64,000 nucleotides of DNA, from NCBI RefSeq assembly GCF_017676385.1, contig NZ_JAFFZN010000013.1:1-64000 (forward strand). The letters run 5' to 3'. The notes beneath the pieces were generated by a model that did not search any database, had not been told where the DNA came from, and worked only from the letters and a program-made list of their open reading frames with translations. Each line of letters begins with the position of its first letter. Within the stretch, counting starts at the first letter, position 1. This stretch comes from Streptomyces spirodelae (lineage in GTDB: Bacteria; Actinomycetota; Actinomycetes; Streptomycetales; Streptomycetaceae). The position numbers and the translations under genes are program-made. Shown piece after piece: positions 26,040-34,520 of the stretch.

Positions 26040-27242
26040 TCAGCGTCCCCTCGGCAGGCCGAGCACCCGCTCGGCGACGATGTCGCGCTGGATCTCGTTG
26101 GTGCCCGCGTAGACGGGCCCGGCGAGGGCGAAGACCCAGCCGTCCAGCCACTCGGCGTCCGGACCGCCCTCGGTGATCTCACCCGCGCCGGGGCCGAGCA
26201 GATCGAGCGCGGTCTCGTGCAGGTCGATGTCGAGCTCGGACCAGAAGATCTTGTTCATGGAGGAGGCGAAGGCAGCGGGACCCGCGCCGGTTCCCCGCTC
26301 CCCCCGGGGCGAGTCCGCGGCTGCCCCGGGAGCCGCCGATGCCGCCGCGTACCCCGCGAGCTGGTAGGCACGGGCCCGGATCCACGCGTCGGCCACCCGT
26401 CCGGCGAGCGCGGTGTCATCGGTGGCGGCCCGCTCGCGCCACAGTCGGCGGAGGCGCTCGGCTGCGGCGGTGAAGCGGCCGGGTGCGCGCAGGGTGAGGC
26501 CCCGTTCGTTGCCCGCTGTGGACATGGCGGCCCGCCATCCGTCTCCCGGTTCCCCGATGACATCGGCGTCGGGGACGAAGACGGCGTCCAGGAAGATCTC
26601 CGCGAACGCCGGTTTGCCATCCAGCCGTCCGATGGGCCGTACGGTGACTCCCGGCGCGTCCAGCGGGAACATCAGATAGCTCAGCCCCCGGTGCCGTTCG
26701 GCTTCCGGGTCCGTGCGGAAGAGGCCGAAGGCCCGGTCGGCGAACGCGGCGCGCGAGGACCAGGTCTTGTGGCCGTACAGCAGCCAGCCGCCGCCGTACT
26801 GTCCGGTGCGTTCGGCGCGCGAGCGGAGCGCGGCGAGGTCGGAGCCGGCCTCGGGTTCCGACCATGCCTGCGCCCAGATCGTCTCCCCTGCCGCCATCGG
26901 CGGCAGGATGCGTGCCAGCTGTTCCTCGGTGCCGTGCGCGAACAGGGTGGGGGCGAGGAGGTTGATGCCGTTCTGGCTGACGCGCCCTGCCGCCCCGGCC
27001 GCGTAGTACTCCTCCTCGAAGATCAGCCACTCGGTGAGACTCGCGCCGCGGCCGCCCAGTTCGCGCGGCCAGGAGACCGCCGACCAGCCCCCCGCGTACA
27101 GCTCGCGCTCCCAGGCCCGGTGCGCGGCGAAGCCCTCGGCCGTCTCCAGGGACGGCAGCGGCCGGTCGGGTACGTGTGCCCGCAGCCAGGCGCGGGCCTC
27201 GGCGCGGAATGCCTGCTCGGCGGCGCTGAATTCCAGGTCCAT
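26040..27242 (-). CDS. Acyl-CoA dehydrogenase (FadE30/FadE31-like)
   Basis: This 400-aa protein is a full-length acyl-CoA dehydrogenase: N-terminal helical domain (LEFSAAEQAFRAEARAWL), FAD-binding middle (WAQAWSEPEAGSDLAALRS; YGHKTWSS) and C-terminal domain with GPVYAGTNEIQRDIVAERVLGLPRG. A Pro/Gly/Ala-rich insertion (about residues 312-335) is not typical. The ATG at 27242 follows the stop of the enoyl-CoA hydratase gene by 2 nt. The product probably oxidises HIP-CoA or a later steroid ring intermediate together with the adjacent short subunit. FAD is the expected cofactor. Confidence 0.85.
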   Translation of the reverse strand: MDLEFSAAEQAFRAEARAWLRAHVPDRPLPSLETAEGFAAHRAWERELYAGGWSAVSWPRELGGRGASLTEWLIFEEEYYAAGAAGRVSQNGINLLAPTLFAHGTEEQLARILPPMAAGETIWAQAWSEPEAGSDLAALRSRAERTGQYGGGWLLYGHKTWSSRAAFADRAFGLFRTDPEAERHRGLSYLMFPLDAPGVTVRPIGRLDGKPAFAEIFLDAVFVPDADVIGEPGDGWRAAMSTAGNERGLTLRAPGRFTAAAERLRRLWRERAATDDTALAGRVADAWIRARAYQLAGYAAASAAPGAAADSPRGERGTGAGPAAFASSMNKIFWSELDIDLHETALDLLGPGAGEITEGGPDAEWLDGWVFALAGPVYAGTNEIQRDIVAERVLGLPRGR

Positions 27243-27244
27243 GC

Positions 27245-28195
27245 TCAGGCTCCGGCCCCGCCTCGAGGAGCTCCGGCCCCGTCCCGACGAGCTCCGGCCC
27301 CGTCTTGAAGTCCGGTGTCCCGCGCGGGGCGCCCGGCGCGACGGCCCGCCTCCCGCATCGCGCGCGCGTCCATCCCGCTGAGCGCGTCGGTGCCGGTCTC
27401 GGCGTTGTGGGCGTGCGCGAGGTGGTGCAGTCCGAAGACCGAGTCGAGGCCACTGTGCAGGCCCATCAGGTCCTCGGCCTGGTTGACCGCGCGCTTGGTC
27501 AGGGCGAGGCCGAAGCGCGGCATCTCGGCGATGCGGGCCGCGAGCGCAGCGGCCTCGGCGGCGAGTTCGGCGCGCGGGACGACGCGGTTGACCATGCCGA
27601 TCTCGTACGCGCGCCGGGCCGTCATCCGGTCCCCCGTGTACAGGAGCTCCTTGGCGACGCGCGGTCCCAGCACCCAGGGGTGGGCGAAGTATTCGACGCC
27701 GGGGATGCCCATCCGTACCACCGGGTCGGCGAAGAAGGCGTCCTCGCTGGCGACGATCAGGTCGCACACCCAGGCGAGCATCAGTCCGCCCGCAACGCAG
27801 GCACCCTGTACGGCACAGACGACCGGCTTGGGCAGCTCGCGCCAGCGGCGGCACATACCCAGGTATACCTCGGACTCGCGGGCGTAGCGGGCCTCGGCGC
27901 CCTCCTTGCCCACGTGGTCCCACCACAGCCCGGCCTTACGGGGGAACGACCGGTGCGCGTCCCGGCCCGGGGTGCCGATGTCGTGCCCGGCGCTGAAGTG
28001 TTCGCCGGCACCGGCGAGGACGACGGCATGGACCGCGTCGTCGTCCGCTGCCCGCTGGAAGGCCGCGTCCAGGGCGTAGGTCATCGCGGAGTTCTGGGCG
28101 TTGCGGTACTCGGGGCGGTCGAGGGTGACGTGGGCGACGGCGCCGACGCGCTCGTACGTCACCACCTGCGGGGCCGCCGGGCGGTCGTCGGGCAT
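27245..28195 (-). CDS. Enoyl-CoA hydratase/isomerase family protein
   Basis: This 316-aa protein has the crotonase fold: VTLDRPEYRNAQNS, the oxyanion-hole segment VLAGAGEHFSAGHDIG, and VCAVQGACVAGGLMLAWVCDLIVASEDAFF. The last 15 or so residues (from DTGLQDGAGARR) come from a 21-nt tandem repeat and are not part of the fold. It is the first gene of a minus-strand operon with two acyl-CoA dehydrogenases. A KstR2-type box lies 38 nt upstream of the ATG. It probably hydrates an unsaturated ring- or side-chain-derived acyl-CoA in the steroid pathway. Confidence 0.88.
   Translation of the reverse strand: MPDDRPAAPQVVTYERVGAVAHVTLDRPEYRNAQNSAMTYALDAAFQRAADDDAVHAVVLAGAGEHFSAGHDIGTPGRDAHRSFPRKAGLWWDHVGKEGAEARYARESEVYLGMCRRWRELPKPVVCAVQGACVAGGLMLAWVCDLIVASEDAFFADPVVRMGIPGVEYFAHPWVLGPRVAKELLYTGDRMTARRAYEIGMVNRVVPRAELAAEAAALAARIAEMPRFGLALTKRAVNQAEDLMGLHSGLDSVFGLHHLAHAHNAETGTDALSGMDARAMREAGRRAGRPARDTGLQDGAGARRDGAGAPRGGAGA
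27249..27311. repeat. 21-nt tandem repeat at the end of the hydratase gene
   Basis: Three copies of a GCTCCGGCCCCG-based 21-nt unit run in tandem. They encode repeated Gly/Ala/Arg/Asp at the extreme C terminus of the hydratase. Confidence 0.9.
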
Positions 28196-28232
28196 GCGGG
28201 CACGCTCCTCGCACGAGGCTGCACAGTGCTTC

Positions 28233-28249
28233 CCTAACAAGTGTTTGGT
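28233..28249. promoter_or_regulatory. KstR2-type operator, box 1
   Basis: The sequence AACAAGTGTTTGGT inside this box matches the AnCAAGnnCTTGnT palindrome known for mycobacterial KstR2 at all but one defined position. It lies between the divergent hydratase and SDR genes. Read on the minus strand it shares 14 of 17 bases with box 2 at 33714. Confidence 0.75.
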
Positions 28250-28334
28250 AGATTAACGTGGCTCCGCCACCACGTCGAGAGCCGCAGAGAGTCGCAGAGC
28301 CGCACACAGCCGCAGAGCCGCGAGGGGCCGCCCC

Positions 28335-29129
28335 ATGACCAGCGCCGCACCCCCCTGCCCCGCACCGCACGGTCTGCTCGCCGACCGCTCCGTCGTCGTC
28401 ACGGCAGCGGCTGGAAGCGGGATCGGCGGGGCGACGGCGCGCCGCGTACTGGAGGAGGGCGCGGCAGGCGTCGTCATCGGTGACGTGCACGAGCGCCGAC
28501 TCGGCGGGACGGCACAGGCGCTGGCCCGCGAGTTCGGGCCCGGCCGTGTGCACGCCGTGCGCTGCGACGTCACCGAAGAGAGCGAGGTCGGCGCGCTGCT
28601 GGCCGCCTGCACGGACCGCCACGGCCGTATCGACGTACTGGTCAACAACGCGGGCCTGGGCGGCACGGCCGAGCTGGTGGAGATGACCGACGAGCAGTGG
28701 TCCCGCGTCCTGGACACCACACTGAACGGCACCTTCCGCTGCACCCGCGCAGCGCTGCGTGCCATGCGCGACCAGCAGGGCGGCGGCGGGGTGATCGTCA
28801 ACAACGCCTCGGTCGTCGGCTGGCGCGCCCAGCGCGGCCAGGCCCACTACGCGGCGGCCAAGGCGGGCGTGATGGCACTGACCCGCTGCGCGGCACTGGA
28901 GGCGGCCGACTTCGGCGTACGGGTCAACGCCGTCTCGCCCTCCCTGGCGATGCACCCGCATCTGGCCAAGGTCACCACTCCCGAGCTGCTGGAGGAGCTG
29001 ACATCCCGGGAGGCGTTCGGGCGCCACGCCGAGCCGTGGGAGGTCGCCAACGTGATCGTCTTTCTGGCCAGCGACTACTCCTCGTACATGACGGGCGAGA
29101 CCGTCGCCGTGAGCAGCCAGCATCCATGA
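28335..29129 (+). CDS. ipdF: SDR-family dehydrogenase (IpdF-like)
   Basis: This 264-aa short-chain dehydrogenase has the nucleotide-binding motif TAAAGSGIGGATARR, an NNAGLGG motif, and the catalytic Ser...Tyr-x3-Lys (NNASVVGWRAQRGQAHYAAAKAG). It sits directly upstream of the KstR2-like gene and fadA6, the position of ipdF in mycobacterial HIP clusters, where the enzyme oxidises or reduces a hydroxyacyl-CoA intermediate. A GAGGGG binding site precedes the ATG. The symbol rests on context more than on distinctive residues. Confidence 0.75.
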   Translation: MTSAAPPCPAPHGLLADRSVVVTAAAGSGIGGATARRVLEEGAAGVVIGDVHERRLGGTAQALAREFGPGRVHAVRCDVTEESEVGALLAACTDRHGRIDVLVNNAGLGGTAELVEMTDEQWSRVLDTTLNGTFRCTRAALRAMRDQQGGGGVIVNNASVVGWRAQRGQAHYAAAKAGVMALTRCAALEAADFGVRVNAVSPSLAMHPHLAKVTTPELLEELTSREAFGRHAEPWEVANVIVFLASDYSSYMTGETVAVSSQHP

Positions 29130-29164
29130 CGGGACCGGCCGCACACCCGACGGACAATGGACGC

Positions 29165-29797
29165 ATGGTGACGCCGAAGAAGACCGCCCCCGGCGCGAGG
29201 ACGGCGCCCGGTGCCGGGCGCCGTGCCGAACTGCTGGCCACCGCCGCCGAGGTGTTCGCGGAGCTGGGCTACAACGCGACCACCGTCCGTACGATCGCGG
29301 ACCGTGCCGGGCTGCTGGCCGGCAGCCTCTACTACCACTTCGACTCCAAGGAGTCGATGGCCGACGAGATCCTCAGCGCCTTCCTCACCGACCTGTGGGC
29401 GGGCTACCAGCGGATCGAGGAGGCCGGACTGGGGCCGCGCGAGACGTTCGAGGGGCTGGTGGCCGAGTCGTTCCGGCAGATGGAGCGGCACCGCCCGGCC
29501 GTCGCCATCTACCAGAAGGAGGCCCGCAGGCTGGCCTCCCAGGAGCGGTTCCGGTATCTGGCCGACTCCCAGGAGCGGTTCCAGAAGCTGTGGACGCGCA
29601 CCCTGGAACGCGGGGTGACCGACGGCAGCTTCCGCGGGGGTCTGGACATCCCCATCGCCTACCGGTTCGTACGCGACACCGTCTGGGTGGCGGCGGTCTG
29701 GTTCCGGCCCGGCGGACGCAAGAGCGCGGCGCAGATCGCCGAGCAGTACACCTCGATGGTGCTCGACGGAATCGCCACCCATCCGGTGGCCCGATGA
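29165..29797 (+). CDS. kstR2: TetR-family regulator, KstR2-like
   Basis: This 210-aa protein has a TetR N-terminal helix-turn-helix (AAEVFAELGYNATTVRTIADRAGLLAGSLYYHFDSKESM) and a helical ligand-binding C-terminal domain (residues 75-205). It is flanked by ipdF- and fadA6-like genes, exactly the place of kstR2 in steroid C/D-ring clusters. KstR2 represses the regulon and releases DNA when HIP-CoA binds. The two similar boxes at 28233 and 33714 are its likely targets. The ATG at 29165 is used; a GTG one codon later is also possible. Confidence 0.82.
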   Translation: MVTPKKTAPGARTAPGAGRRAELLATAAEVFAELGYNATTVRTIADRAGLLAGSLYYHFDSKESMADEILSAFLTDLWAGYQRIEEAGLGPRETFEGLVAESFRQMERHRPAVAIYQKEARRLASQERFRYLADSQERFQKLWTRTLERGVTDGSFRGGLDIPIAYRFVRDTVWVAAVWFRPGGRKSAAQIAEQYTSMVLDGIATHPVAR

Positions 29798-29816
29798 CCC
29801 AAGGAGCGTGACCGGT

Positions 29817-30980
29817 ATGTCCCGCGGTGAGGCGTACATCGTCCAGGCCGTCAGGTCGCCCGTCGCAAAGCGCGGCGGAGCGCTGGCTCAGGTGCACCCC
29901 GCGGACCTGGGGGCGCACGCGCTGCGTGCGCTGGTGGAGCGGTCCGGCATCGACCCGGAGGCGGTCGAGGACGTCGTCTTCGGCTGCCTGGACACCGTGG
30001 GCCCGCAGGCCGGCGACATCGCGCGCACGGCGTGGCTGGCAGCGGGACTGCCCGAGTCGGTGCCCGGCGTCACCGTCGACAGGCAGTGCGGCTCCTCTCA
30101 GCAGGCCGTGCACTTCGCGGCACAGGCCGTCATGTCCGGCACGGCCGATCTGGTGGTCGCGGGCGGGGTGCAGAACATGTCCCAGGTACCGATCGGCTAC
30201 GCCTCGGGCCGTGCGGGCGCCCCGCTCGGCCTCACCGAAGGCCCCTTCCAGGGCTCCGAGGGCTGGCGGGCCCGCTACGGCGACAAGCCGGTCAGCCAGT
30301 TCACCGGCGCGGAGCAGATCGCCCAGCAGTGGGACATCAGCCGCGCTGAGATGGAGCGCTGGGCGCTGCGCTCGCACGAGCGGGCGCTGCGCGCCGTCGA
30401 TGAGGGACGCTTCGAGCGCGAGATCGCCCCCTGGGGCGACCACGCGGTGGACGAGGGGCCACGGCGCGGCACCAGCCTGGAGAAGATGGCCGCTCTCGAC
30501 CCGCTGGTCCCCGGCGGCCGGCTGACGGCCGCCGTCTCCTCGCAGATCTCGGACGCCTCCAGCGCCGTGCTGCTCGCCTCCGAGGAGGCCGTACGCGCCC
30601 ACGGCCTCGCACCCCGCGCGCGGGTGCACCAGCTGGCCGTGCGCGGCGAGGACCCGATCCGGATGCTGACGGCGCCCATCCCGGCGACGGCGCACGCGCT
30701 CGAGCGGGCCGGGATGACGCTGGAGGACATCGATCTGGTCGAGATCAACGAGGCGTTCGCGCCCGTCGTCCTGGCCTGGCTGCGGGAGACCGGCTGCGAC
30801 CCGGAGAAGGTCAACGTCAACGGCGGCGCCATCGCCCTGGGCCACCCCCTCGGCGCCACCGGCGCCAGACTGCTGACCACCCTGCTGCACGAACTGGAGC
30901 GCACCGGCGGCCGGTACGGGCTGCAGACCATGTGCGAGGGCGGCGGCCAGGCGAATGTGACGATCATCGAACGGCTGTGA
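29817..30980 (+). CDS. fadA6: Thiolase, steroid 3-ketoacyl-CoA type (FadA6-like)
   Basis: This 387-aa thiolase has the nucleophilic Cys in VDRQCGSSQQAVHFAAQAV near residue 87, the segment INEAFAPV and the second active-site Cys-region motif GGAIALGHPLGATGAR followed by MCEGGGQANVTI. It would cleave acetyl-CoA from 3-ketoacyl-CoA intermediates. The ATG at 29817 is preferred because AAGGAG lies at a proper distance; the GTG at 29808 is too close to it. The gene follows kstR2 by 19 nt. Confidence 0.88.
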   Translation: MSRGEAYIVQAVRSPVAKRGGALAQVHPADLGAHALRALVERSGIDPEAVEDVVFGCLDTVGPQAGDIARTAWLAAGLPESVPGVTVDRQCGSSQQAVHFAAQAVMSGTADLVVAGGVQNMSQVPIGYASGRAGAPLGLTEGPFQGSEGWRARYGDKPVSQFTGAEQIAQQWDISRAEMERWALRSHERALRAVDEGRFEREIAPWGDHAVDEGPRRGTSLEKMAALDPLVPGGRLTAAVSSQISDASSAVLLASEEAVRAHGLAPRARVHQLAVRGEDPIRMLTAPIPATAHALERAGMTLEDIDLVEINEAFAPVVLAWLRETGCDPEKVNVNGGAIALGHPLGATGARLLTTLLHELERTGGRYGLQTMCEGGGQANVTIIERL

Positions 30981-31027
30981 GGGGGACCCCGGGCATGCCC
31001 GTCCGCGCGTTCTGAGAACGTGGGCCC

Positions 31028-31849
31028 ATGTGTGTCTCCCTGGGCCCCGCCGAGTTCTCCGGCACCACGCTGTACATGGGGCGCGTGCACCACCCCGAGC
31101 ACGGGCTGGTGCATGTCCTCGGCTACCAGAACACCGCCGTCAACCGCGCCGACGGCCCCAACGCCATGCTGCTGCACCTGCCCGCACGCGGAATGACGCA
31201 GGACAACTTCCTGGAAGTCGGGCGCAGTTCGGACGTGCTGGAGCGGATGGTGGAGGCCGTACGGCCCAGGTCCGTGGCAGCGGGCGGGATGGCCTGGATG
31301 GGCTGGGAGCAGCCGACGCGCGGGGTGCAGGTCTTCGAGCACGACATCTACACGGTGCTGCTCGCCTCCGACCCCACCGAACTGCCCGCCGCGCTCGACC
31401 GGGTACCCGCGCACAAGCGGCCGGCCCTCGCCCCGGAACTGATGCGGTTCTACGCGGAGCGCTACCCCGGTTACGCGATGGCGGTGTGCTGCTTCGACAA
31501 CACCGAGGCCGCGCAGGCGAAGCCGCTGCTGATGTGGTACCCGCCGCTCGACCCCGAGGTGCTGACCGCACCCGCGCTGGACGCCCACACCGGGAGGCCA
31601 CCGGGCATGGCGGGGAGGGTTCCGGTCGACCACTGGGTGCTGTACGGCAGCGACGAGGCGCCTGCCGGGTGGGGCGAGCCGGTGGGCCACTCCCCCGCCA
31701 TGCGGCACCGCCTACGCGGGTTTCTGCCCGACCAGGTGCGCGGCGAGCAGTTTTCGGGGCTGCTGCCGAACGGGGACTTCGCCCTCACCCATGCGGAGCT
31801 CCTGGCCGGGGGCCGCCCCGGCAGGGTGGGTGCCCCTGTGGAGCGATGA
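31028..31849 (+). CDS. Uncharacterised protein beginning Met-Cys, 273 aa
   Basis: I do not recognise a named family. The protein is soluble with no signal peptide or membrane helix. It begins MCVSLGPAEFSGTTLYMG, with Cys at position 2, and includes HVLGYQNTAVNRADGPNAMLLHLP and MRFYAERYPGYAMAVCCFDN. A Cys directly after the initiator Met is typical of N-terminal nucleophile hydrolases, but no supporting motif is certain. It lies 47 nt downstream of fadA6 on the same strand, so it may be cotranscribed with the steroid genes, though it is not a known part of that pathway. Confidence 0.8.
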   Translation: MCVSLGPAEFSGTTLYMGRVHHPEHGLVHVLGYQNTAVNRADGPNAMLLHLPARGMTQDNFLEVGRSSDVLERMVEAVRPRSVAAGGMAWMGWEQPTRGVQVFEHDIYTVLLASDPTELPAALDRVPAHKRPALAPELMRFYAERYPGYAMAVCCFDNTEAAQAKPLLMWYPPLDPEVLTAPALDAHTGRPPGMAGRVPVDHWVLYGSDEAPAGWGEPVGHSPAMRHRLRGFLPDQVRGEQFSGLLPNGDFALTHAELLAGGRPGRVGAPVER

Positions 31850-31889
31850 GGGGGTGCCCCCATGGCGCAGACTGCCCGAGCACAGCCGC

Positions 31890-32885
31890 TCACCCCGCGC
31901 CGTACACCGGTTCGGGGTCAGGGGACCTGTGGAGCAAGCCCTGGAGGGGGGCCGCCAGTTCGGCCGGCTCCCAGCGGGCGCCCTTGTCGATGTGGGCGCC
32001 GCGGCGCCAGCCGTCCATGAGGGTGATCCGGCCGCCCTCCGCCTCGAAGACGCGCCCGGTGACGCCCTCGCAGGCGTCGGAGCCGAGGTGGACGACGAGC
32101 GGCGAGACGTTCTCCGGGGCCATCGCGTCGAAGCTCCCGTCGGCGGGCGCGGCCATCCGCGCGGCGAAGGTCCGCTCGGTCATCCGGGTGCGGGCCGCCG
32201 GGGCGACCGCGTTGACCTGGACGCCGTACCGGCCGAACTCGGCCGCTGCGACGAGGGTGAGCGCCGCGACACCGGCCTTCGCCGCAGCGTAGTTGCCCTG
32301 TCCCACGGCTCCCAGCAGGCCGGCGCCCGAGGAGGTGTTGACGATCCGGGCGCGGCGCGTGCGACCCGCCTTCGACTCGGCGCGCCAGTACCCGGCCGCG
32401 TGCTTCATCGTCAGGAAGTGCCCCTTCAGGTGCACCCGTACGACCGCGTCCCAGTCGTCCTCCTCGAGGTTCACCAGCATCCGGTCGCGCAGGTACCCCG
32501 CGTTGTTGACCAGTGTGTCCAGGCCGCCGAAGTGCTCCAGCGCGGTACGGACCAGCCGGGCCGCTCCCTGGCTGTCGGCGACATCGTCCGTGCTGACGGC
32601 TGCCTCGCCGCCCATCGCCCGGATCTCGGCCGCCACCTGTCCGGCCGGGGTCTCGGCTGAGAGGGCAGTGCCGCCCGCTCCGTCCAGGGCGACTCCCAGG
32701 TCGTTGACGACGACCCGGGCGCCCGCGCGGGCGAAGGCGAGGGCGTGCGCGCGGCCCAGCCCGCGGCCCGCGCCGGTGACGACGACGACGCGTCCCGCGG
32801 CGGGGCGGTCCTGGGTCGGGGCCTCCTGGGTGGGGGTCCCCTCGGTGGGGGTCCCCTCGGTGGGAGTGGCTCGCTGCTGGTCCAT
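31890..32885 (-). CDS. SDR-family hydroxyacyl-CoA dehydrogenase (Rv3548c-like)
   Basis: This 331-aa short-chain dehydrogenase has GAGRGLGRAHALAFARAGARVVVNDLG, the NAGYLRDRM motif and the catalytic Ser and Tyr-x3-Lys (NTSSGAGLLGAVGQGNYAAAKAG). The pattern RDRMLVNLEEDDWD is typical of multifunctional-enzyme-type hydroxyacyl-CoA dehydrogenases. The first 30 residues contain a TPTEGTPTEG repeat. It lies 14 nt downstream of another SDR and divergent from echA20, matching the mycobacterial HIP cluster order. It probably oxidises a hydroxyacyl-CoA in steroid C/D-ring breakdown. Confidence 0.85.
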   Translation of the reverse strand: MDQQRATPTEGTPTEGTPTQEAPTQDRPAAGRVVVVTGAGRGLGRAHALAFARAGARVVVNDLGVALDGAGGTALSAETPAGQVAAEIRAMGGEAAVSTDDVADSQGAARLVRTALEHFGGLDTLVNNAGYLRDRMLVNLEEDDWDAVVRVHLKGHFLTMKHAAGYWRAESKAGRTRRARIVNTSSGAGLLGAVGQGNYAAAKAGVAALTLVAAAEFGRYGVQVNAVAPAARTRMTERTFAARMAAPADGSFDAMAPENVSPLVVHLGSDACEGVTGRVFEAEGGRITLMDGWRRGAHIDKGARWEPAELAAPLQGLLHRSPDPEPVYGAG

Positions 32886-32899
32886 GACGGCCTCCGGGC

Positions 32900-33658
32900 T
32901 CAGGGTTTGTTGACGTTCGCGGCGTCCAGGAAGGCGGGACGCTCGCCCCCGCCGTGCACGGCGAGCGAGGCGCCGGAGATGTAGCGCGCGGCGTCGGAGG
33001 CCAGGAACACGCAGGCGTCGCCCACCTCTTCGGGCTCCGCGAGCCGCCCCAGCGGCACGGTCGCGCCGACGGCCGCGACACCTGCCTCGTCGCCGTAGTG
33101 CAGCTGGGTGAGTTCCGTGCGGGCCATTCCGAGGACGACGGTGTTGACCCGCACCCCGTCCCCGGCCCACTCCATGGCCATCGAGCGCGCCAGGTTCTCC
33201 AGCCCCGCCTTGGCCGCGCCGTAGGCCGCCGTGCCCGGTGACGGGCGGGTCCCGCTGACGCTGCCCACCATCACGATGGCACCGCCACCGCGCTGGGTGC
33301 GCATCAGCGCGTGTGCCGCGCGGGAGAGGTACAGCGGGGCGAGCAGGTTGAGTTCGATGACGCGGGCGTGGCGGCGCGGGGCGCCCTCGGCCAGCGGGCG
33401 GTACGGGGCACCGCCCGCGTTGTTGACCAGCACGTCGAGGGAGCCGTGGTCGCGGGCTACGCGGTCGCAGAACTCCGCCGCCGCTTCCGGGTCGCGGACG
33501 TCGAGAGGGAGGTAGCGGGCGTGGCGGCCGTCGGCCGTGAGGGGGCGCGGGGGCGGGTGGCGGGCGCAGATGACGACCTGCGCGCCGGTGCGGAGAAACG
33601 CGCGCGCTATACCCGCACCCACCCCGCGGGTTCCACCGGTGATGACAGCAACGCTCAT
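32900..33658 (-). CDS. SDR-family oxidoreductase (Rv3549c-like)
   Basis: This 252-aa protein has an N-terminal TGGTRGVGAGIARAF motif, NNAGGAPYRP, and the catalytic segment GSVSGTRPSPGTAAYGAAKAG, ending VHGGGERPAFLDA. It is the first gene of a two-gene minus-strand operon, divergent from echA20, with a KstR2-type box between. Its likely role is a reductase or dehydrogenase step in the HIP pathway. Confidence 0.85.
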   Translation of the reverse strand: MSVAVITGGTRGVGAGIARAFLRTGAQVVICARHPPPRPLTADGRHARYLPLDVRDPEAAAEFCDRVARDHGSLDVLVNNAGGAPYRPLAEGAPRRHARVIELNLLAPLYLSRAAHALMRTQRGGGAIVMVGSVSGTRPSPGTAAYGAAKAGLENLARSMAMEWAGDGVRVNTVVLGMARTELTQLHYGDEAGVAAVGATVPLGRLAEPEEVGDACVFLASDAARYISGASLAVHGGGERPAFLDAANVNKP

Positions 33659-33713
33659 GACGTCGGCTCTTTCGCGAGGGCGGCACCGCTGCTAGCTTGC
33701 ACAACCGCATGGC

Positions 33714-33730
33714 ACCAAACAAACGTTAGG
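33714..33730. promoter_or_regulatory. KstR2-type operator, box 2
   Basis: ACCAAACAAACGTTAGG lies between the divergent SDR gene and echA20. It equals box 1 (minus strand) at 14 of 17 positions, differing only in the three central bases. The two boxes sit in the two divergent promoters of the steroid island. Confidence 0.7.
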
Positions 33731-33752
33731 TGGAAAGGTAGCTGATCCCGCG

Positions 33753-34520
33753 ATGTCTGTCTCCACCTCCACACCGCGCGACGGCGTCGCACTGGTGACC
33801 GTCGACCATCCACCGGTCAACGCCCTGCCGGTGCACGCCTGGTACGAGCTGGCCGAAGCCCTCACGGCGGCGGGCCGCGACCCGGCGCACCGCGCCGTCG
33901 TACTGACCGGCGCGGGCCGGGGCTTCAACGCAGGGGTCGACATCAAGGAGATCCAGCGGACCGCGGGACACAGCGCGCTCCTGGGCGCCAACCGGGGCTG
34001 CGCGGCGGCGTTCGCCGCCGTCTACGAGTGCGAGGTGCCGGTCATCGCCGCCGTGCACGGCCACTGCCTGGGCGGCGGCATCGGCCTGGTCGGCAACGCC
34101 GACGCGCTCGTGGCGACCGAGGACGCCACCTTCGGCCTCCCCGAACTCGACCGGGGCGCACTGGGCGCCGCCACCCATCTGTCCCGCATGCTGCCCCCGC
34201 ACCTGATGCGCCCGCTCTACTACACCGGCCGCAGCGTCACAGCCCGCGAACTGCACCGGCACGGCGCCGTATGGGCCCTCGCCGAGGGCCCGCACACCCT
34301 GCTGGAGACGGCTTTCGAGCTGGCCGACCGGATCGCCGCGAAGGACGGCCTGCTGCTCCGCCTCGCCAAGGAGGCCCTCAACGGGATCGACCCGCTCGAC
34401 GTGCGCCGCAGCTACCGCTACGAGCAGGGCTTCACCTTCGAGGCCAACCTCTCGGGCGTCTCCGACCGACACCGGGACGCCTTCGTCGACGCGCCGGCCG
34501 CCGAGGGGGCCGAGCGGTGA
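33753..34520 (+). CDS. echA20: EchA20-like ring-opening hydrolase of the HIP pathway
   Basis: This 255-aa crotonase-fold protein (VTVDHPPVNALPVHAWYEL; VVLTGAGRGFNAGVDIKEIQ; VHGHCLGGGIGLVGNADALVATEDATFGLPELDRG) starts the ipd operon. In mycobacteria EchA20 is the enoyl-CoA-hydratase-like enzyme that hydrolyses the D ring of a methyl-dioxo-indene carboxyl-CoA. The stop codon overlaps the ipdA start as GTGA. Assignment to EchA20 rests on its position immediately before ipdA, ipdB and ipdC. Confidence 0.85.
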   Translation: MSVSTSTPRDGVALVTVDHPPVNALPVHAWYELAEALTAAGRDPAHRAVVLTGAGRGFNAGVDIKEIQRTAGHSALLGANRGCAAAFAAVYECEVPVIAAVHGHCLGGGIGLVGNADALVATEDATFGLPELDRGALGAATHLSRMLPPHLMRPLYYTGRSVTARELHRHGAVWALAEGPHTLLETAFELADRIAAKDGLLLRLAKEALNGIDPLDVRRSYRYEQGFTFEANLSGVSDRHRDAFVDAPAAEGAER

